From NCBI GenBank assembly GCA_022708055.1, contig JAKIZK010000009.1:1-47888 (forward strand): 47,888 nt of DNA. Direction: 5' to 3'. Shown in pieces: positions 18,420 to 25,931 of the stretch; position 1 is the stretch's first letter, and each line of letters opens with the position of its first letter. The notes below the pieces were generated by a model. It saw only the letters and a list, made by a program, of their open reading frames with translations, was not told the DNA's origin and ran no database searches. Source of the DNA: Bacteroidota bacterium (lineage in GTDB: Bacteria; Bacteroidota; Bacteroidia; Chitinophagales; Chitinophagaceae). Position numbers and translations under genes: made by a program.

Positions 18420-19916
18420 ATGAACTTATTATTGTTATTATGCATTCCATTAATCACTTCACTGGCAATTTTGCCGGTGCGTAGTCGTGCAATGGTCAGG
18501 TGGATTTCACTGTTCGGGTCGGTAGCACAATTAGCTGCAGCCGTTTTTTTATTTTTTGCATATAATCAGGAACGGGATACCGGAAATACCGCCGTAGTTT
18601 TATTTGAAGATCATTTTAAATTTATCAGCAATCCTGAAATTAATTTTCATTTTGGAGTAGATGGTATTGCCGTTGCAATGATTTTATTAACCTCTTTTGT
18701 GCTGGTAGCAGGTGTGCTGGTATCGTGGAAGATTGAGAAGATGACGAGGGAATTTTATTTCTTGCTGCTGTTACTTGCATTGGGTGCTTTTGGATTTTTT
18801 ATTTCGCTTGATTTATTTGTTCTGTTTTTCTTTCTTGAAATTTCGGTAATACCAAAATATCTTTTAATTGGCATTTGGGGAAGTGGTAAAAAGGAGTATG
18901 CTGCCAATAAACTGGCTTTGATGCTGATGGGTGGCTCTGCATTGATACTGGTAGGAATATTGCTGTTGTATTTTAATGCAGGTCATACATTTGATGTGCT
19001 GCAACTTTCGCACACAAATATCAACGGCCAATTGCAAAAAACGGTGTTCCCGCTTTTGTTCATAGGCTTTGGTGTGTTTACTGCATTATTTCCATTTCAT
19101 ACCTGGGTGCCCGATGGTCACTCTTCGGCTCCTACGGCCGGGTCAATGTTTCTGGCCGGCATCTCTATGAAACTCGGTGGTTATGGATGTCTTCGCATTG
19201 CTACTTTTTTATTACCTGAAGGAGCCAGAGAATATGCCAACATCATCATCATTCTTTCGGCCATTGCCATTTTATATGGCGCTTTTGCAACAATGATGCA
19301 GAAGGATTTGAAATATATCAACGCTTATTCTTCCGTTAGTCATGTGGGTTTTAGTTTATTGGGCATAGGTATGCTTACACAAACAGCTTTCACCGGTGCT
19401 TTGCTACAAATGGTAAGTCATGGTGTGATGACAGCTCTTTTCTTCGCAGTGATAGGAATAATATATGACCGTACACATACAAGACAGGTAAATGAAATGG
19501 GTGGATTGATGAAGTTGTTGCCTTTTACCATGACTGCTTTTTTTATTGTTGGTCTTTGTTCACTGGGCTTGCCGGGTCTAAGCGGTTTTGTAGCAGAGAT
19601 GACAGTATTTGTAGGCTCATGGGAAAATGCAGATGCTTTTCATCGCATAGCAACCATCGCCGCTTGTGTTTCCATTGTGGTTACTGCGGTTTATATATTA
19701 AGAGCAATTGGTAAAGTAGCAATGGGCCCATTGTTTGTAAATAATATTACAAAGGGAATGGAAAGCAATAGTATGAAAGACGCAACCTGGAATGAAAAAC
19801 TGGCATTGATCATTTTGATTGGCGGTATATTGGCCATTGGCATCATGCCGGAGTGGTTGAATAAATTATTGAAACCATCTGCAGAAATGATCATGAACCG
19901 GTTTACGGGTAACTAA
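18420..19916 (+). CDS. nuoM: NADH-quinone oxidoreductase subunit M
   Basis: Antiporter-like proton pump subunit, 498 residues. Conserved features include FFLEISVIPKYLLIGIWG (helix 5 Glu), FPFHTWVPDGHSSAPTAGS, and DLKYINAYSSVSHVGF with Lys in the channel. It sits between nuoL (6 bp) and nuoN (35 bp) on the same strand. Confidence 0.97.
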   Translation: MNLLLLLCIPLITSLAILPVRSRAMVRWISLFGSVAQLAAAVFLFFAYNQERDTGNTAVVLFEDHFKFISNPEINFHFGVDGIAVAMILLTSFVLVAGVLVSWKIEKMTREFYFLLLLLALGAFGFFISLDLFVLFFFLEISVIPKYLLIGIWGSGKKEYAANKLALMLMGGSALILVGILLLYFNAGHTFDVLQLSHTNINGQLQKTVFPLLFIGFGVFTALFPFHTWVPDGHSSAPTAGSMFLAGISMKLGGYGCLRIATFLLPEGAREYANIIIILSAIAILYGAFATMMQKDLKYINAYSSVSHVGFSLLGIGMLTQTAFTGALLQMVSHGVMTALFFAVIGIIYDRTHTRQVNEMGGLMKLLPFTMTAFFIVGLCSLGLPGLSGFVAEMTVFVGSWENADAFHRIATIAACVSIVVTAVYILRAIGKVAMGPLFVNNITKGMESNSMKDATWNEKLALIILIGGILAIGIMPEWLNKLLKPSAEMIMNRFTGN

Positions 19917-19951
19917 GAAATATTTGAAAACGCAACAAGGAAATTTTATCA

Positions 19952-21361
19952 ATGAGTGATTTTTTCTTAATAATGAAACAGGAGTTGGCGGTTACGGCCA
20001 TTATTTTCTTTTTGCTGATTGTAAAGATTGCGGGCAAAAGTAAAAATGTGGAATGGTTGCCCTGGATACAATTATTGTTGTTACTCAATTTTATCGGCGG
20101 ATTCTTTTTCATTCAGTCCGGAACCTTGTTTGCCGATATGTATCATACAAACGGCTTACTGGCGTTTCAAAAAAATATTTTAAGTCTTGGGGTTTATCTC
20201 ATTTCATTATTGTGCAGCGACTGGTTGAAGAAATCCGAGCATCTGCCGGAGTTTTTTCTATTGATGTGCTCCTCATTGCTAGGCATGTTTTTACTGATAT
20301 CAAGCGGCAATCTGTTGATGTTTTATTTGTCACTTGAGCTGGCCAGTATTCCGGTGGCGGCAATGGCGAATTTTGATTTGCATAAAAAGAGTGCATCGGA
20401 AGGTGCTATGAAACTGATATTTATTTCGGCCTTTGCATCGGCTGTATTGTTATTTGGAATTTCATTAATCTATGGTGCTACAGGCACGATCAGTTTTGAT
20501 TCATTAGCACAGGTAGTTACAGATAATCCGCTGCAAATACTCGCTTTCGTTTTTTTCTTTACAGCATTTACGTTTAAACTTTCTGTTGTTCCCTTTCATT
20601 TATGGACTGCCGATGTATATGAAGGGGCACCCATTGCCACCACATCATATCTTTCAGTAATTTCAAAAGGGGCAGTCGCATTTATTTTCATTACTGTTTT
20701 GTACAAAGTATTTGCTCCATTGGAAACTGTCTGGTACTGGATGCTGGTTGTATTATCGGTGCTTACCATGCTCATTGGCAATTTATTTGCATTGCGCCAG
20801 CAAAACATAAAACGATTTCTGGCATTCTCATCTATTGCACAAGTAGGATTTATATTAGTTGCGATTACTGGAACCGGTGTGGATAGCATGGCATCGGTTA
20901 CTTATTTTATTTTGATTTATGTTTTTTCAAACCTGGCTGCCTTTGGTGTAGCCGCTATTATATCAGAAAAAACCGGTAAAGAAAACATTGATGAGTATAA
21001 AGGCTTGTACAAAACCAATCCCTTTCTGAGCTGGATGTTGGCAATTGCATTATTTTCGCTGGCAGGCATTCCGCCTACGGCAGGTTTTTTTGGAAAACTA
21101 TTTTTGCTGACCGCAGGAAGTGTGAAAGGAAATTTCTGGCTGATATTGATTGCCGGATTAAATATGGTCATCTCACTTTTTTATTATTTGAAAATTGTAA
21201 GAGCCGTTTTTATGGATAAAAATGAAAACCCGGTTGAAAAAGTTTTGGTAAATGGTTATGCGAAAATGGGGTTAGTTATTTGTGCGGCCGGTATTATTTT
21301 AGCCGGCCTGATAGGGCCTTTGTATGATTATATCAGAGAACTGATCACAATATTTTTTTAA
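19952..21361 (+). CDS. nuoN: NADH-quinone oxidoreductase subunit N
   Basis: Third antiporter-like subunit, 469 residues and about 14 helices. Motifs: LMFYLSLELASIPVAAM (helix 5 Glu), KLSVVPFHLWTADVYEGAP (channel Lys) and NIKRFLAFSSIAQVGFIL. It is the last recognisable complex I gene here; two small genes follow in the same direction. Confidence 0.96.
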   Translation: MSDFFLIMKQELAVTAIIFFLLIVKIAGKSKNVEWLPWIQLLLLLNFIGGFFFIQSGTLFADMYHTNGLLAFQKNILSLGVYLISLLCSDWLKKSEHLPEFFLLMCSSLLGMFLLISSGNLLMFYLSLELASIPVAAMANFDLHKKSASEGAMKLIFISAFASAVLLFGISLIYGATGTISFDSLAQVVTDNPLQILAFVFFFTAFTFKLSVVPFHLWTADVYEGAPIATTSYLSVISKGAVAFIFITVLYKVFAPLETVWYWMLVVLSVLTMLIGNLFALRQQNIKRFLAFSSIAQVGFILVAITGTGVDSMASVTYFILIYVFSNLAAFGVAAIISEKTGKENIDEYKGLYKTNPFLSWMLAIALFSLAGIPPTAGFFGKLFLLTAGSVKGNFWLILIAGLNMVISLFYYLKIVRAVFMDKNENPVEKVLVNGYAKMGLVICAAGIILAGLIGPLYDYIRELITIFF

Positions 21362-21372
21362 TTGATTGAACC

Positions 21373-21759
21373 ATGGCACTCAATAAAAATCATGAATACG
21401 AAGATTTGGATGGCGTTCGTTGCGGCATCGTGGAAAAAAATGTAAAGCCGGAACGTTTATCTTTTTTAAAAAATTTGCTTAAAGCAAATGGTTATACGGT
21501 GATAGCAATGCCATCGCCACCGGCAAAAGCTGCCACTCCTAAACCTGCAGAAGGCGAAGACGCAGTTGAAATTGCACCTGCGATAGACACATTTACCGTT
21601 GGCGTAACAGATTATACTTTTAACCCAATCAATGCTATTTTTGGCCGTCTGTTAAAAACCAAAGACGGAGAAATAATAACCTGGGCATATTGGAATCAGC
21701 AGTTGCCGGTTAATGACGACACGATTCCTTACTTTGATAAAAAAGAAACATGGAAGTAA
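21373..21759 (+). CDS. Conserved hypothetical protein downstream of nuoN
   Basis: A 128-residue soluble protein I cannot assign. It starts with an acidic and basic alpha-beta segment (DGVRCGIVEKNVKPERLSFL), passes through an Ala-Pro linker (about residues 45-72) and ends in a compact domain (GVTDYTFNPINAIFGRLL, then ITWAYWNQQ). It begins 12 bp after the nuoN stop and overlaps the next gene by 10 bp, so it is probably the tail of the nuo transcript. A role linked to complex I is only suggested by position. Confidence 0.8.
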   Translation: MALNKNHEYEDLDGVRCGIVEKNVKPERLSFLKNLLKANGYTVIAMPSPPAKAATPKPAEGEDAVEIAPAIDTFTVGVTDYTFNPINAIFGRLLKTKDGEIITWAYWNQQLPVNDDTIPYFDKKETWK

Positions 21760-22199
21760 AAAACTTATTTGAGCCTGCCGTAAAACAGGAAATTGAAGAT
21801 AGAATTAATAGGCTGACATCACAATCGCTACCCAAATGGGGAAAGATGAATGTAGCACAAATGCTGGCACACCTGCAGGAGCCAATGGCCATTGCTTTAG
21901 ATGGAAAATCAGTAAAAGTAAACTGGCTGATGAAAATGATTTTCCCGCTTTTCAAGTCTAAACTTTGGGATGATAAACCTTATAAACAAAATCTGCCTAC
22001 ATCACCTTCATTTATTACTTATGGTTCAGAGAAGGATTTTGAAAAAGAAAAACACGGGCTGCTGAATATGGTAAACCGATTTACCGAAGCAAACATATTA
22101 TCTGACCGGCATCCGGTTTTTGGAAAACTCACCAAGGAAAACTGGAGCAAGGCTACCTGGAAACATATTGATCATCATCTGCAGCAGTTTGGTGTTTGA
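21750..22199 (+). CDS. DUF1569 family protein
   Basis: A 149-residue protein of the DUF1569 group, related to DinB-like four-helix bundles. Typical features are WGKMNVAQMLAHLQEPM near residue 35 and the C-terminal motif HPVFGKLTKENWS...KHIDHHLQQFGV, whose histidines could bind a metal. The ATG overlaps the end of the preceding gene by 10 bp. The function of the family is not settled. Confidence 0.85.
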   Translation: MEVKNLFEPAVKQEIEDRINRLTSQSLPKWGKMNVAQMLAHLQEPMAIALDGKSVKVNWLMKMIFPLFKSKLWDDKPYKQNLPTSPSFITYGSEKDFEKEKHGLLNMVNRFTEANILSDRHPVFGKLTKENWSKATWKHIDHHLQQFGV

Positions 22200-22281
22200 T
22201 CTAAACTTTAATTCTTATCATTTTCATTTCGGGTAACTCCTTTTGCTGATTAAAATCATAATCGGTATTAGTACCTGCTGC

Positions 22282-22289
22282 TACATTTG
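22282..22289 (+). promoter_or_regulatory. Candidate TAnnTTTG -7 element for the tryptophanase leader
   Basis: Exact match TACATTTG. It ends 8 nt before the ATG of the 14-codon leader ORF, so the transcript would start just ahead of that ORF. A TTTTG at 22241-22245 is farther than usual for a -33 element, so the -33 part is uncertain. Confidence 0.45.
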
Positions 22290-22297
22290 CGCTGGTT

Positions 22298-22342
22298 ATG
22301 ATGATGATTATCTGGAAAAATATAATTCGCCGTCCCACCTGA
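22298..22342 (+). CDS. Candidate TnaC-like leader peptide ahead of tryptophanase
   Basis: A short ORF encodes MMMIIWKNIIRRPT followed by TGA. It has a single Trp codon and a Pro just before the end. E. coli TnaC, the leader peptide whose ribosome arrest in the presence of free tryptophan induces tnaA, likewise has one essential Trp (in a WFNI context) and ends HRP. The stop codon touches the left arm of an 11-bp inverted repeat. An exact TAnnTTTG element ends 8 nt upstream. No Shine-Dalgarno sequence is evident. The Trp-to-Pro spacing (7) is shorter than in E. coli (12), a Thr follows the Pro, and an ORF this short can occur by chance. Confidence 0.4.
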   Translation: MMMIIWKNIIRRPT

Positions 22343-22406
22343 AGTTTTGCCTACACAAGATTAGTAATTCTATTTTTTATTCACTGTAGCCATACAGGCA
22401 AAACTT
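22342..22406 (+). promoter_or_regulatory. 11-bp inverted repeat in the tryptophanase 5' region
   Basis: The left arm AAGTTTTGCCT (22342-22352) and the right arm AGGCAAAACTT (22396-22406) are perfect reverse complements separated by 43 nt. The left arm begins on the last base of the leader stop codon. The right arm ends 4 nt before the tryptophanase ATG at 22411. In RNA the stem would hold the start region. A ribosome halted at the leader stop would cover the left arm and free it. The mechanism is inference; the repeat itself is directly visible. Confidence 0.6.
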
Positions 22407-22410
22407 TTAT

Positions 22411-23784
22411 ATGCGTACAATTATTGAACCCTTCAAAATAAAATCGGTAGAACCTATTTATTTTAATACCCGTGAAGAAAGAGAAACAATTCTTTCCAAT
22501 GCTTTTTATAATCCTTTTTTAATTAAAGCCAACGATGTGTTGATTGACTTGCTTACCGACAGTGGCACCAGTGCCATGAGCAGCAATCAATGGGCGGGCA
22601 TTATGAAAGGAGATGAGTCTTATGCAGGCAGTCCCAGTTTTTTTCGTTTTGAAAAAGTTATTAAAGAAATTACCGGCTATCCCATTGCTATTCCCACGCA
22701 TCAGGGTAGGGCTGCCGAAAAAATTCTTTTCTCTATACTGGGCGGTGCCGGAAAATATTTTATCAGCAATACTTTATTTGATACTACCCGGGCCAACATT
22801 GAATTTTCTGGTGCTGCCGGAATTGATTTGCCCTGCGAAGAAGGCAAACATCCATCTATACCCGCACCCTTTAAAGGAAACATGGATGTCGCAACTTTGA
22901 AAAGAACGATTGCAGAAATTGGAGTAGCCAATATTCCAATGGTGATCATGACAGTTACCAACAACTCAGGCGGTGGACAACCGGTGAGCATGCAAAACAT
23001 TAAAGAAGTAAGCGCCGTTTGCAAAGAAAATAATATTCCTTTCTTTATTGATGCTTGTCGCTTTGCTGAAAATTGTTATTTCATAAAACTAAGGGAAGCT
23101 GGATATGCCAATATCCCTGTACCACAAATAGCGGCCGAACTTTTTTCTTATGCCGATGGATGCACTATGAGTGCTAAGAAAGATGCATTTGCAAACATCG
23201 GCGGATTTCTTGCAATGAAAGATTTGGAGCTGGCAAACAGTTGCCGCAACCTGCTCATCATTACCGAAGGTTTTACAACTTATGGTGGCCTTGCAGGTCG
23301 TGATCTGGAAGCCATCGCCATAGGATTGCAGGAAGTAATGGATGAAAATTATTTACAGTATCGCATTCGCAGTATTGAATACCTCACTCATAAACTAATA
23401 GCAGCCGGTGTGCCTGTAATGCAACCTGCAGGTGGTCATGCCGTGTATCTCGATGCTAAAGCATTTCTGCCACATATTCCTGTGCATCAGTATCCCGGTC
23501 AGGCACTGGCTTGTGCACTTTATACAGAAGGTGGCATACGCAGTGTAGAAATAGGATCGCTGATGTTTGGAAAATATGACAACAACAATCAACTAGTTCC
23601 TGCGGCCTTAGAACTTGTACGACTGGCTATTCCTCGCCGTGCATATACACAAAGTCATATTGACTATGTGGCTGAAGTGATTACTGAGGTATTTGAAAAA
23701 AGAAATCATATAGGCGGATTGGAAATTATAGAAGAAACACCGCTGCTAAGACATTTCACTGCAAAATTGAAACCTGTAAAATAA
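22411..23784 (+). CDS. tnaA: Tryptophanase (PLP-dependent beta-eliminating lyase)
   Basis: Splits L-tryptophan to indole, pyruvate and ammonia. It has 457 residues and aligns end to end by eye with E. coli TnaA. Seen: DLLTDSGTSAMS, DESYAG (Tyr near the cofactor), IPTHQGRAAE, NNSGGGQPVS, DACRFAENCYFIK, the PLP lysine Lys257 in SAKKDA, and PRRAYTQSH. The substrate-side segment GIRSVEIGS matches tryptophanase (VEI) and not tyrosine phenol-lyase (MER), and the C-terminus LLRHFTAKLKPV matches TnaA. It is followed 6 bp later by a paralogue of the sister specificity. Control by the upstream leader and hairpin is proposed. Confidence 0.9.
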   Translation: MRTIIEPFKIKSVEPIYFNTREERETILSNAFYNPFLIKANDVLIDLLTDSGTSAMSSNQWAGIMKGDESYAGSPSFFRFEKVIKEITGYPIAIPTHQGRAAEKILFSILGGAGKYFISNTLFDTTRANIEFSGAAGIDLPCEEGKHPSIPAPFKGNMDVATLKRTIAEIGVANIPMVIMTVTNNSGGGQPVSMQNIKEVSAVCKENNIPFFIDACRFAENCYFIKLREAGYANIPVPQIAAELFSYADGCTMSAKKDAFANIGGFLAMKDLELANSCRNLLIITEGFTTYGGLAGRDLEAIAIGLQEVMDENYLQYRIRSIEYLTHKLIAAGVPVMQPAGGHAVYLDAKAFLPHIPVHQYPGQALACALYTEGGIRSVEIGSLMFGKYDNNNQLVPAALELVRLAIPRRAYTQSHIDYVAEVITEVFEKRNHIGGLEIIEETPLLRHFTAKLKPVK

Positions 23785-23790
23785 AATACG

Positions 23791-25173
23791 ATGGCAACAA
23801 AAATAAAAAGAAGCTGGGCTGAGCCCTATAAAATGAAAATGGTGGAGTTGTTGAAAATGACCACACCTGCCCAACGGAAAAAAGCATTGACAGCAGCAGG
23901 CTATAATACATTTCTGCTAAAGTCGGAAGATGTGTATATCGACTTGCTTACCGATAGTGGAACATCTGCCATGAGTGACCGGCAATGGGCAGGCATGATG
24001 ATGGGAGATGAAGCCTATGCCGGAAGCAAAAATTTTTATCATCTGGAAGATGTCGTAAAATCAGTTTATGGATATAAATATTTGGTGCCCACACATCAAG
24101 GACGTGGTGCAGAAAATATTCTTTCAAAAATTTTGATTAAGAAAGGCAATATCGTGCCCGGCAATATGTATTTCACTACAACAAGGCTGCACCAAGAGCT
24201 GGCCGGTGGCCGGTTTGAAGATATCATTATAGATGAAGCACACGATCCGGATAATGAGTTTCCCTTTAAAGGAAATGTGGACTTGAGTAAACTGGATAAG
24301 CTGGTAAAAAAATATGGGGCAAAAAAAATTGCCTACGTAAGTATTGCTACCAGTGTGAATATGGCAGGTGGTCAGCCCATCAGTCTTAAAAACCTGAAAG
24401 AACTGAGAGCATATACCAAGAAGCATGGCATCCTCATCATACATGATATGACTCGTGTGGCAGAGAATGCATATTTTATACAGCAGAAAGAAAAAGACTA
24501 CGGAAACAAATCTGTAAAAGCAATTGTAAAAGAAATCTGCTCACTTACCGATGGCGCTACCATGAGTGCCAAAAAAGATGCATTGGTAAACATTGGCGGG
24601 TTTTTAACCATCAACGATTGGAATATTTTTGAAGAAGCAAGAAATATGGTGGTGGTGTATGAAGGCCTGCACACGTATGGTGGCCTTGCAGGCAGAGATA
24701 TGGAAGCCATGGCCATTGGCATAAAAGAAAGTGTGGATGATGATCACATCAGAGCTAGGGTAGGACAAGTAATTTACCTTGGTGAAAAAATGAAAGACTA
24801 TGGTATTCCAATTGTAAGGCCAACAGGAAGTCATGGGATTTTTGTGGATGCAAAAAAATTTCTACCTCATATTCCACAAACTGCCTATACGGCACAAACA
24901 CTGGCAGCGGAAGTGTATCTGGATTCGGGGGTGAGAACAATGGAAAGAGGCATAGTATCTGCCGGTAGAAAACCCAATGGCGAAAATTATTTTCCAAAAC
25001 TGGAACTGGTTAGGTTTACCATTCCCCGTCGTGTATATACACAGGCGCACATGGATGTGATAGCTGAATCAACAGCGAGGGTTTTTGAACGCAGGCATCA
25101 GATCAAAGGATTGAAAATGGTGTACGAACCAAAATATCTACGTTTCTTTCAGGCAAGATTTGAAAAACTATAA
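23791..25173 (+). CDS. tpl: Tyrosine phenol-lyase
   Basis: PLP enzyme that splits L-tyrosine to phenol, pyruvate and ammonia. It has 460 residues and the same fold as the preceding tryptophanase but carries tyrosine phenol-lyase signatures: MMMGDEAYAGSKNFYHLE, PTHQGRGAEN, GNMYFTTTRLHQE, TRVAENAYFI, Lys262 in SAKKDALVNIGG, the diagnostic VRTMERGIVSAGR whose Arg binds the phenol hydroxyl, PRRVYTQAHMD, and the C-terminal LRFFQARF. The 6-bp spacing suggests co-translation with tnaA. Its stop abuts that of the convergent Rrf2 gene with no spacer. The specificity call rests on motifs only. Confidence 0.87.
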   Translation: MATKIKRSWAEPYKMKMVELLKMTTPAQRKKALTAAGYNTFLLKSEDVYIDLLTDSGTSAMSDRQWAGMMMGDEAYAGSKNFYHLEDVVKSVYGYKYLVPTHQGRGAENILSKILIKKGNIVPGNMYFTTTRLHQELAGGRFEDIIIDEAHDPDNEFPFKGNVDLSKLDKLVKKYGAKKIAYVSIATSVNMAGGQPISLKNLKELRAYTKKHGILIIHDMTRVAENAYFIQQKEKDYGNKSVKAIVKEICSLTDGATMSAKKDALVNIGGFLTINDWNIFEEARNMVVVYEGLHTYGGLAGRDMEAMAIGIKESVDDDHIRARVGQVIYLGEKMKDYGIPIVRPTGSHGIFVDAKKFLPHIPQTAYTAQTLAAEVYLDSGVRTMERGIVSAGRKPNGENYFPKLELVRFTIPRRVYTQAHMDVIAESTARVFERRHQIKGLKMVYEPKYLRFFQARFEKL

Positions 25174-25605
25174 TCAGCCAAACAAATAGGCAACTCCACT
25201 GTTAACCGGCTCGCAGAGGTCCGCAATTTTTTTCTCTTTGCACAATTGCTGAAAAAGATCTCTCACCTTTTTATAATCATTATGAATAGGGCAGGGGTGG
25301 GTGGCAGAGCATTTGCTCAACCCCAAACCACATTGGTTAAAAACATTTTTGCCATCAATGGTTTCTACAATTTGAATAATGGGAAGCTGAATTTGTTTTG
25401 CATTTAAAAAAAATCCACCGTTTGGTCCCTTGCTGCTGTTGATGATATTTTCTTTCGCCAGCAGTTGCAATACCTTGCCTACTGTATGCTCGCTTGCATC
25501 TATGGTATGTGCTATTTCAAGAATGCCTGCTTTTTCTCCGGTTTCAAATTTTGAAGCCAGATAGATAACCGCTTTAATGGCTGTTTTGCAAGTAAGGCTC
25601 AGCAT
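25174..25605 (-). CDS. Rrf2-family regulator with three-cysteine cluster motif
   Basis: A 143-residue winged-helix repressor-type protein. The N-terminal DNA-binding part runs to about residue 70 and ends with the wing SSKGPNGGFFL. Cys92, Cys99 and Cys105 (QCGLGLSKCSATHPCPIH) form the Cx6Cx5C pattern of iron-sulfur members such as NsrR and IscR. It is the last gene of a probable operon with the MIP18-like, NnrS-like and DUF2249 genes, which points to nitric oxide or iron-sulfur sensing. Whether it is functionally NsrR or IscR cannot be told from sequence alone. Confidence 0.88.
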   Translation of the reverse strand: MLSLTCKTAIKAVIYLASKFETGEKAGILEIAHTIDASEHTVGKVLQLLAKENIINSSKGPNGGFFLNAKQIQLPIIQIVETIDGKNVFNQCGLGLSKCSATHPCPIHNDYKKVRDLFQQLCKEKKIADLCEPVNSGVAYLFG

Positions 25606-25607
25606 AA

Positions 25608-25931
25608 TTAATAGTTTAGAAATTTTTTTCCTTCATCAGAAATACGTTCATAATTCCAGGGAGGGTCAAAGGTCAGGTTTAATATTACTTCTTCTCCATC
25701 AAAGGTAGTTTCCAATGCTCTTTTCGCAGCAGCCGTTATGGATTCACCCATGGGGCAAAACTGCGTAGTGAGTGTCATGGATAAAAAGATTTTTTTTCCT
25801 TCTTCATCAAAATCTAATTGATATACCAGCCCCAGATCCACAATGTTTAACCCAATTTCGGGATCAATTACATTTTCTAATGCAGCCAGTGCAATGGTAC
25901 ATTTAATATTATTATTGGTAACTACATTCAT
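25608..25931 (-). CDS. MIP18/DUF59 family iron-sulfur maturation protein (SufT-like)
   Basis: A 107-residue protein of the MIP18/DUF59 family, whose members (SufT, PaaD, eukaryotic CIA2) help deliver iron-sulfur clusters. Motifs: VIDPEIGLNIVDLGLVY (residues 21-37), TLTTQFCPMGESI with the conserved Cys59, and the C-terminal FDPPWNYERISDEGKKFL. Its start overlaps the end of the NnrS-like gene by 4 bp, and its stop lies 2 bp before the Rrf2 start. The context suggests maintenance of cluster enzymes under stress. Confidence 0.9.
   Translation of the reverse strand: MNVVTNNNIKCTIALAALENVIDPEIGLNIVDLGLVYQLDFDEEGKKIFLSMTLTTQFCPMGESITAAAKRALETTFDGEEVILNLTFDPPWNYERISDEGKKFLNY

Noticed and set aside
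22201..22351. Minus-strand frame ending ELPEMKMIRIKV that could be a gene remnant
   Set aside because: It has an upstream stop and no start; the tail looks protein-like but no family is recognisable, and the plus-strand promoter-leader-hairpin reading explains more.
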